Shown: positions 58,331 through 64,000 of the stretch, piece after piece
How positions within the stretch are numbered: the first letter of the stretch is position 1
Layout: each line of letters starts with the position of its first letter
Source: Pseudomonas sp. Marseille-Q3773
GTDB taxonomy: Bacteria > Pseudomonadota > Gammaproteobacteria > Pseudomonadales > Pseudomonadaceae
Reading direction: 5' to 3'
Assembly (NCBI RefSeq): GCF_916618955.1
Contig: NZ_OU745390.1
Span: 5,200,001 to 5,264,000 of the forward strand
DNA: 64,000 bases
The notes under the pieces: model-generated
Told to the model about the DNA's origin: nothing
The model's database searches: none
Seen by the model: the letters and a program-made list of their open reading frames with translations, nothing else
Program-made: the position numbers and the translations under genes

Positions 58331-61048
58331 ATGACAGATCTGTCCCGTACGCATGGGTTCGCCAGCCAGGCCCTGGGCCTGCTGGACGGGCGTTTCTTCC
58401 GCCCGCCCTTGCCGGACGGCCATGTCCCGCGCCTGCGCCTGTGCCAGCGGCTGCAAGCCGGCCTCGGCGGGCGGCTGCTGCTGGTCAACGCACCTGCGGG
58501 GTTTGGCAAAAGCTCGCTGGCCATCGAATTCTGCGAAGCACTACCCGAGCACTGGCGCAGCCTGTGGCTGGGCCTGAGCCAACGCGATGCCGACCCTGGC
58601 CGCTTCCTTGAGCGCCTGCTCGAAGGCCTGCAGCAGTATTGCCCGGCGCTGGGCGGCCAGGCCATGGGCCTGCTGAAGATGCGCCAGCGCCACCAGCCGT
58701 TCGCCTTCGAGGAGTGGCTCGATGGCCTGCTCGACGAGCTGGCGCTGTACCTGCAGGCCGATACGCCGCTGTTGCTGGTGCTGGATGACTATCACCTGGC
58801 CCAGGGGCCGGTGCTCGACCGCTGCCTGCAGTTCTTCCTCAATCACCTGCCGCCCGGGCTGGTGTTGCTGGTTACCAGCCGTCAACGCCCCGACTGGCAC
58901 CTGGCGCGCCTGCGCCTGTCGCGGCAACTGGTCGAACTCAGTGAGCAGGACCTGCGGCTTACTCCCGAAGAGTCATTGGCGGTGATCGGCCGTCAGCCCA
59001 CCGGCCTGCGTGGCCAGGCCCTGGACAACCTGATCCAGCGCAGCGACGGCTGGGTGGCCGGGTTGCGCTTCTGGCAGCTGGCGGCCAGCGAATCGTCTGA
59101 CGAACAGGGCCTGCCCCAGGCGCTGCATGGCGGCGAGGGCCTGATCCGCGACTATCTGCTGGAAGAAGTCATCGACATGCTGCCCGCCGACGTACAGGCG
59201 TTCCTGTACGACACGGCCTGCCAGGAGCGCTTCTGCGCCCCACTGTGCGATGCCGTGCGTGGCCGCCACGACAGTGCCGCGATCCTGCGCTTCCTGCAGG
59301 CGCACCAGGTGTTCCTGGTGCCGCTGGACGAACATGGCCACTGGTTTCGCTACCACCACCTGTTCTCCGACCTGTTGCGCAGCCGCCAGGCCAGCGAGCC
59401 GCTGGCTGGGCTGCAGTTGCGCGCCTGCCGTTGGTTCGAGAGCCAGGGCCTGCTGGACGAGGCGGTGGAACAGGCGCTGCGGGCCGGCTACCTCGATGTC
59501 GCCGCCAACCTGGTGCAGAGCCTGTCCGAGGAGCAATTGCTGGCCGAACAGAACGTCGGCATGCTGCTGCGCTGGAAAATGGACCTGCCCGACAGCCTGC
59601 TGATCAGCACTCCACGGTTGATCGTGCTGTACAGCTGGGCGTTGGGCCTGGCCTGCCAGCTGGACGCGGCAGAGGAGCTGGCGGGTTACCTCAGCCGCTT
59701 CCTGCCCGCGCCTTCGGCGACCGCGCAGAAGTCCATGCTGGCGCAGTGGCTGGCGCTCAGCGGGGTGATCGCCCGTGGCCGTGGCGACCGCGAGCGCACC
59801 CTGGCCTATTGCGGCGAGGCGCTGCAAAGCCTGCCGAGCAAGCGTTATGGTCAGCGCCTGGTGTGCCTGTCGACGTTGTCCAACCTGGCGATCGCCGATG
59901 GTGATTTCTGGCGCGCCCGTGGCTGGAACCGCGAGGCCCTGGAGCTGGCGCAGCGCGTCGGCAACCCATTGTTCGAGGCCCTGGCCCACTACGACCGCGC
60001 ACGGGTGCTGCATGCCCGTGGCGAGGTGCTGCGTGCGCTGGACGAAGTGCGCCAGGGATTGCAACGCTTGCAAGGGCTCTCGGCGCAACGTCTGTATGCC
60101 GTGCGCGCACGCCTGACGCTGTACGAAGGCTACCTGCTGGTCTCGCGTCTGCAGCCGGCCCAGGGCCGTGCACGTTTGCGCGCGGGGCTGGGCGAGGCGC
60201 GCGCCTGCCGCGATATCAGCGTGCTCATCGGCCACTGCGTGATTGCCACGCTGGATGGCCGCGACGGGCAGTTTGCCGAGGCCTTTGCCGAACTGGCCGA
60301 GGCCGAACGGCTGATGCATATCTGGGATGTGCCGCCGGTCTACTACCTGGCCATGATTACCCTGGTCAAATGCGAGCTGTGGCTGGCTCAGGGGCGCATG
60401 GACCTGGCCGAGTCCTGGCTGCTGCGCCTGGGCCAGACCTATGGCGGCGAGCAGCCTGCGGCGGCGCCAGAGTTCCACCCGTTGCTGCCGTTGCACATTG
60501 CCTTGCAACAAGCGTTGCTGGACCGTACCCAGTCGCGTCGCGACGAAGCCGAGCAACGCCTGGCCGGCCTGGTCGAGCGCGGCCAGGCCAGTGGCGGCAT
60601 GCTGCTGACCGTCAATGCCCTGTGCCAGTGGCTTGCCTTGCTGCTGGGCGAAGGCCGCGAAGGGCAGGCCGCCCAGTTGCTGCCCAGGCTGCTGGAAGCC
60701 GCCCACGGCGGCGTGCTGCAACCGTTCCAGCCACTGCTGGAACAACATCCGCAATGGCTTCACGAACAGTTGCAGGCAACCGCCGCCAGCCCGGTACAGG
60801 CCGAGCTGCTCAAGCGCCTGCCGCCGATGCCCAACGCCGGCAACAACAGCAGCGAAGCGCTGAGCAGCCGCGAATTGGCGGTGCTCGAACTGATTGCCCA
60901 GGGTTGTTCCAACCAGCAGATCAGCGAGCGGTTGTTCATTTCCCTGCACACGGTGAAGACCCACGCCAGTCATATCAACAGCAAGCTCGGCGTAGAACGG
61001 CGTACTCAGGCAGTGGCCAAGGCCAAATCGCTGGGGCTGCTGGCCTGA
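58331..61048 (+). CDS. MalT/AlkS-type LuxR-family transcriptional activator
   Basis: The 905-residue regulator follows the MalT design. The Walker A motif is at about residues 54-61 (NAPAGFGKSS) and the Walker B is LLLVLDDYHLA near residue 152. A long TPR-like region follows, and the C-terminal LuxR HTH begins LSSRELAVLELIAQGCSNQQISERL and ends near the stop. AlkS of alkane degradation is of this type. Its gene lies directly downstream of the DUF1302/DUF1329 pair, which it may control. The signal is unknown. Confidence 0.9.
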   Translation: MTDLSRTHGFASQALGLLDGRFFRPPLPDGHVPRLRLCQRLQAGLGGRLLLVNAPAGFGKSSLAIEFCEALPEHWRSLWLGLSQRDADPGRFLERLLEGLQQYCPALGGQAMGLLKMRQRHQPFAFEEWLDGLLDELALYLQADTPLLLVLDDYHLAQGPVLDRCLQFFLNHLPPGLVLLVTSRQRPDWHLARLRLSRQLVELSEQDLRLTPEESLAVIGRQPTGLRGQALDNLIQRSDGWVAGLRFWQLAASESSDEQGLPQALHGGEGLIRDYLLEEVIDMLPADVQAFLYDTACQERFCAPLCDAVRGRHDSAAILRFLQAHQVFLVPLDEHGHWFRYHHLFSDLLRSRQASEPLAGLQLRACRWFESQGLLDEAVEQALRAGYLDVAANLVQSLSEEQLLAEQNVGMLLRWKMDLPDSLLISTPRLIVLYSWALGLACQLDAAEELAGYLSRFLPAPSATAQKSMLAQWLALSGVIARGRGDRERTLAYCGEALQSLPSKRYGQRLVCLSTLSNLAIADGDFWRARGWNREALELAQRVGNPLFEALAHYDRARVLHARGEVLRALDEVRQGLQRLQGLSAQRLYAVRARLTLYEGYLLVSRLQPAQGRARLRAGLGEARACRDISVLIGHCVIATLDGRDGQFAEAFAELAEAERLMHIWDVPPVYYLAMITLVKCELWLAQGRMDLAESWLLRLGQTYGGEQPAAAPEFHPLLPLHIALQQALLDRTQSRRDEAEQRLAGLVERGQASGGMLLTVNALCQWLALLLGEGREGQAAQLLPRLLEAAHGGVLQPFQPLLEQHPQWLHEQLQATAASPVQAELLKRLPPMPNAGNNSSEALSSRELAVLELIAQGCSNQQISERLFISLHTVKTHASHINSKLGVERRTQAVAKAKSLGLLA

Positions 61049-61207
61049 TACTGGCCGTGTCGGGTATTGCCCGCTAAAGTCGTGACCGAGGCCCGGGTTA
61101 CCGGCCGTCCAATGCTCTATCCTCATCTTTCCCGGCCAGCTGCCGATACAGCTAGCGGTGGCATCGCTTCGCGCGATTTTTCAATTATTCCAAGGCAGGT
61201 CGTGTTG

Positions 61208-62815
61208 ATGCTGCAGTACGGGCAAAAGAGCTTTCTGATCGTCGACGACTTTACCGACTTTCGCACGTCGACCCGTTCCATGTTGCGTGAGCTGGGTGTG
61301 CGTGACGTGGACACCGCCGACAGCGGCGAGCAGGCGTTGCGCATGTGCGCGCAGAAGCGCTATGACGTGATTCTGCAGGATTTCCACCTGGGCGACGGCA
61401 AGAAGAACGGCCAGCAGGTGCTCGAAGACCTGATCCTCGACAAGCACATCAGCCATGAGTGCATATTCATCATGGTCACGGCCGAGAGCAGCCAGGCCAT
61501 TGTCCTCAGCGCCATCGAGCACGAACCCGATGCCTACCTGACCAAGCCGTTCAACCGGGTTGGCCTGGCCCAGCGCGTGGAGAAGCTGTACCAGCGCAAG
61601 AACCTGCTGAAGCCGATCCTGCAGGCCCTGGACCGCAATCGGCCGGCCGAGGTGCTGGCGGCCTGCGCCGAACTGTGCAAGCGCGACCCACGCCTGGCGC
61701 CGCTGTGCCTGCGGTATCGGGCCGATGCCTTGCGCAATCTCAGCCGTTTCGAGGAGCTGGAGAAGTTCCTCAAGGCCATTCTCGCCAGCCGCCCACAGCC
61801 ATGGGTGTACGCGGCACTGGGCAGCCTGATGCACAAGCGTGGCCAGAATGCCCAGGCCCAGGGCGTGTACGAGCAGGCGCTCAAGGCCTTCCCGATCATG
61901 CCGAGCCTGTACGATGGCATGGCCGAGGTGCTGGTGGCCCAGGGCGAAACCAGGCGTGCGCAGAACATGCTGGAAGAAGCCGTGCGGCTGTCGCCGTTGT
62001 CGGTGCGCCGCCAGTCGACGCTGGGCAAGTTGGCGTTGGAAAACGAAGACTTCGAGAGCGCCTCGAAAGCGTTTCGCCATGCTGTCAGCCAGGGCCAGAG
62101 CTCACGCTACAAGGACGCCGAGAACAATCTCGGCCTGGTGCAGGCGCTGATGAGCAAGAATGCCGGTTTTGGCCTGGATGCGCGCACCCGGGTCGAGATC
62201 AACGCCACGCTCAGCGAGGTTGCCAAGGAAAACCCGGAAGACCAGGGGTTGCAAGTGCGCGCGCGGATGATGAAGGCCGCCAGCCTGCAACAGGCCGGGG
62301 ACCCGGAAACGGCGGCCAAGCTGACCGAACAGGCGATCCAGCGCCTGGACAAGATGAACCAGTTCTTTTCGGTCGATTCGGCCCTGACCGTCGCCGCGCA
62401 ATTGCAGGCCATGGGTCAGGAAGCCGCCGCCATCGGCGTGCTGAGGGGCTGTGTGGAAAGTTACGGCGACGACCCCAAGGTCATGGAGAAAGTGGGCAAG
62501 CTGACCGATGACCCGAGCGTGCTCAACGCCATTACCGAAGCGGTCACCCTCAACCGTCAGGGCGTGCGCAGTTACCAGGGCGGGCAGCTCGGCGAGGCGC
62601 TGCAGCTGTTCCGCAAGGCGCTGGGGTTGCAGCCGAAGAACATCAGCATCGCCTTGAATACTGCCCAGGCGCTACTGCGCATTGGCGGCGACAACCCGCA
62701 GCCGGCAATCATGCAGGAGTGTCGTGACGCCCTGACCAGCGTGGCCGGTATCCCTGCCAGCGACAACCGTTACGACCGTTACCGCAAATTGCATATCCGG
62801 GTGTTCGGCGCATGA
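61208..62815 (+). CDS. Response regulator with TPR output domain
   Basis: The 535-residue protein begins with a receiver domain (about residues 1-125): D13 and D14 in FLIVDDFTDF, phospho-acceptor D58 in VILQDFHLGDG, T91 in VTAESS and K113 in YLTKPF. The rest is filled with tetratricopeptide-like helices and has no DNA-binding domain, so the output is probably a protein contact. The ATG at 61208 is chosen because the receiver begins there. The next gene, a histidine kinase, overlaps by 4 bp. Confidence 0.9.
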   Translation: MLQYGQKSFLIVDDFTDFRTSTRSMLRELGVRDVDTADSGEQALRMCAQKRYDVILQDFHLGDGKKNGQQVLEDLILDKHISHECIFIMVTAESSQAIVLSAIEHEPDAYLTKPFNRVGLAQRVEKLYQRKNLLKPILQALDRNRPAEVLAACAELCKRDPRLAPLCLRYRADALRNLSRFEELEKFLKAILASRPQPWVYAALGSLMHKRGQNAQAQGVYEQALKAFPIMPSLYDGMAEVLVAQGETRRAQNMLEEAVRLSPLSVRRQSTLGKLALENEDFESASKAFRHAVSQGQSSRYKDAENNLGLVQALMSKNAGFGLDARTRVEINATLSEVAKENPEDQGLQVRARMMKAASLQQAGDPETAAKLTEQAIQRLDKMNQFFSVDSALTVAAQLQAMGQEAAAIGVLRGCVESYGDDPKVMEKVGKLTDDPSVLNAITEAVTLNRQGVRSYQGGQLGEALQLFRKALGLQPKNISIALNTAQALLRIGGDNPQPAIMQECRDALTSVAGIPASDNRYDRYRKLHIRVFGA

Positions 62816-63504
62816 ATCAAGACAACCAGGGGCTGGATTTTTCCACGGTGATCGCCTCCACCGTGCACGACCTGAAGAACTCCCTGTCAGCGCTGATCCA
62901 GTCCCACAACCAGTGGATGGAGCGTTTGCCCGAGGAGCTGCGCGGGGGGACCGAGCAGGGCGTGATGGAGCATGAGTTTCGTCACCTCAACGGCATGCTG
63001 GTGCAGCTGCTGGGGCTGTACAAGCTGGGTGTCAACCAGCTGCCGGTGTGCCCGGACTACCACGAACTGGACGACTTCATCGAGGCCCAGCTGGCTGCTC
63101 ACGAGGAAGTGCTCAGGCACAAGGACATCCTCGCCACCTGGCGTATCGACACTGACAACCCACTGGGCTTCTTCGACCGTGAACTGGTGGCCTCGGTGGT
63201 CGCCAACGTCATCACCAACGCCACCCGCTTCGCTGCGCATGCCTTGCTGATCACCATCGAGGAAGCGGACAACCAGCTGGCCATTTGTGTCAACGATGAC
63301 GGCCCCGGTTATCCACAGCGCATGCTCGAACGCCAGGAAGAGTTCATCCAGGGCATCGATTCGAACAGCGGCAGCACCGGCCTTGGCCTTTATTTTGCCG
63401 CGCGCATCGCGGCGTTGCATGAAAGTGGCGGGGTGCGCGGGCGCATCGAGATCGCCAATGGTGGGGCGCTTGGAGGGGGGCTGTTCAAGCTGTTTTTGCC
63501 GTGA
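62812..63504 (+). CDS. Soluble sensor histidine kinase
   Basis: The 230-residue kinase has no membrane segment and no separate sensor domain. The phosphorylation site appears to be H19 (TVHDLKNSLSAL). ATPase motifs follow: the N box VVANVITNATRFA, and the G boxes VNDDGPGYP and GSTGLGLYFAARI. It overlaps the TPR response regulator by 4 bp (ATGA), so the two are a pair. The signal is unknown and may come through a partner protein. Confidence 0.88.
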   Translation: MNQDNQGLDFSTVIASTVHDLKNSLSALIQSHNQWMERLPEELRGGTEQGVMEHEFRHLNGMLVQLLGLYKLGVNQLPVCPDYHELDDFIEAQLAAHEEVLRHKDILATWRIDTDNPLGFFDRELVASVVANVITNATRFAAHALLITIEEADNQLAICVNDDGPGYPQRMLERQEEFIQGIDSNSGSTGLGLYFAARIAALHESGGVRGRIEIANGGALGGGLFKLFLP

Positions 63505-63603
63505 AATGGGCAGGATTGCAGTGCGAAGTTCTTGCGAATTTGTCATGCTCGATGCACTGGCACGTGTGCAAACGCTCTTCGGCTAACCGGTCCTCATACT
63601 CCC

Positions 63604-64000
63604 ATGCAGAATCCATCATCAGCGCTTATTCGCGAAACCTTCCCTGTAGGCCCCTTGCAATGTAATTGCACCCTGATTGGCGACCCGCTGAGCAAGAAGG
63701 CCATCGTCGTCGACCCGGGCGGTGATCCGGAGAAGATTCTTGCCCGCCTGCAGGCCCATGGCCTGACCCTGGTGAGCATCATTCACACCCACGCGCACTT
63801 CGATCACTTCCTGGCGTCCGGCAAGCTCAAGGAACTGACCGGCGCGACCCTGCACCTGCACAAGGACGACCAGGTGCTGTGGGACAACCTGGAAATGCAA
63901 TGCCAGATGTTCGGCGTGCCCTACACCCCGGTACCCGCGCCTGACCGCTGGCTGGGTGACGACGAAGAGCTGGCCTGCGGTTGTGGCGTAGCCCTGCATA
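63604..64000 (+). CDS. Metallo-beta-lactamase-fold hydrolase (3' end missing)
   Basis: The frame is open to the end of the window and 132 residues are visible. The zinc motif HTHAHFDH appears near residue 61, typical of the glyoxalase II/MBL group. The start MQNPSSALIRETFPVGPLQCNC is clear. A glyoxalase-II-like or related thioester hydrolase is possible; the remaining part would decide. Confidence 0.85.
   Translation, partial: MQNPSSALIRETFPVGPLQCNCTLIGDPLSKKAIVVDPGGDPEKILARLQAHGLTLVSIIHTHAHFDHFLASGKLKELTGATLHLHKDDQVLWDNLEMQCQMFGVPYTPVPAPDRWLGDDEELACGCGVALH

Noticed and set aside
58973..61126. A 717-codon minus-strand frame opposite the LuxR gene
   Set aside because: It is low in recognisable motifs, rich in Q and G, and lies fully over a clear MalT-type gene.

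Overview
The window is a 64 kb stretch of a high-GC gammaproteobacterial chromosome, almost certainly from the Pseudomonas putida group. From memory, the gene order from about 15.6 kb to the end closely follows the P. putida KT2440 chromosome around hemA-prfA-prmC-moeB-murI, phrB-pplR1, hemH, uraA-upp-hpt, mqo and the DUF1302/DUF1329/LuxR block. P. putida-type REP palindromes lie between genes. Nearly all of the sequence is coding, with very few disrupted genes. The first gene (eutC) and the last (a metallo-beta-lactamase-fold hydrolase) are cut by the window edges.

Layout. 0-6 kb: an ectoine-degradation operon (eutC, doeA, doeB, doeC, doeD) that should turn ectoine into aspartate. 6-15.5 kb: a YcaC-like hydrolase, PPK2, two membrane transporters, a tripartite export system (NodT-type outer-membrane factor, HlyD adaptor, DUF2955 membrane protein) and a SulP anion transporter. 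15.6-17.8 kb: a Trp-rich small protein divergent from folE-DUF3429, then a DUF6124 gene behind a structured leader. 17.8-24.6 kb (minus strand): TPR lipoprotein, lolB, ispE, tRNA-Gln, prs, rplY, pth, ychF. 24.7-25.5 kb: a large intergenic inverted-repeat element with simple-sequence repeats at its ends and centre. 25.6-31 kb: hemA-prfA-prmC-moeB-murI and a PagL-type lipid A deacylase. 31-38 kb: a light-response block on both strands. 38-45 kb: pyrimidine/purine salvage, mqo and small genes. 45-54 kb: yajG, an acyltransferase, small zinc-ribbon and DUF2007 proteins, an SRAP protein, an M48 lipoprotein, a Gdt1-type transporter behind a yybP-ykoY-like leader, rsmC, a 2-hydroxyacid dehydrogenase and an acyl-CoA ligase. 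54-64 kb: DUF1302/DUF1329 envelope proteins, a MalT/AlkS-type LuxR regulator, and a TPR response regulator with a soluble histidine kinase.

How the genes work together. The clearest regulatory theme is light. Three promoter regions (folE/Trp-rich protein; DUF523-pplR1-phrB-SDR; flavoprotein/epimerase-hemH) each carry a direct repeat of TGTACA-like halves exactly 12 bp apart, which is the published PplR1-binding pattern of P. putida. The genes fit a photoprotection programme: photolyase, the first enzyme of folate synthesis (folate is a photolyase antenna), and ferrochelatase, which removes phototoxic protoporphyrin. The local regulator lacks the residues that bind B12 in CarH/LitR.

The least explained items are the 24.7-25.5 kb inverted-repeat element, the DUF6124 leader with competing helices, an SRAP protein in which two catalytic positions appear to have exchanged Asn and His, and the TPR response-regulator/kinase pair. 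No CRISPR array, rRNA gene, prophage or intact insertion sequence was seen.
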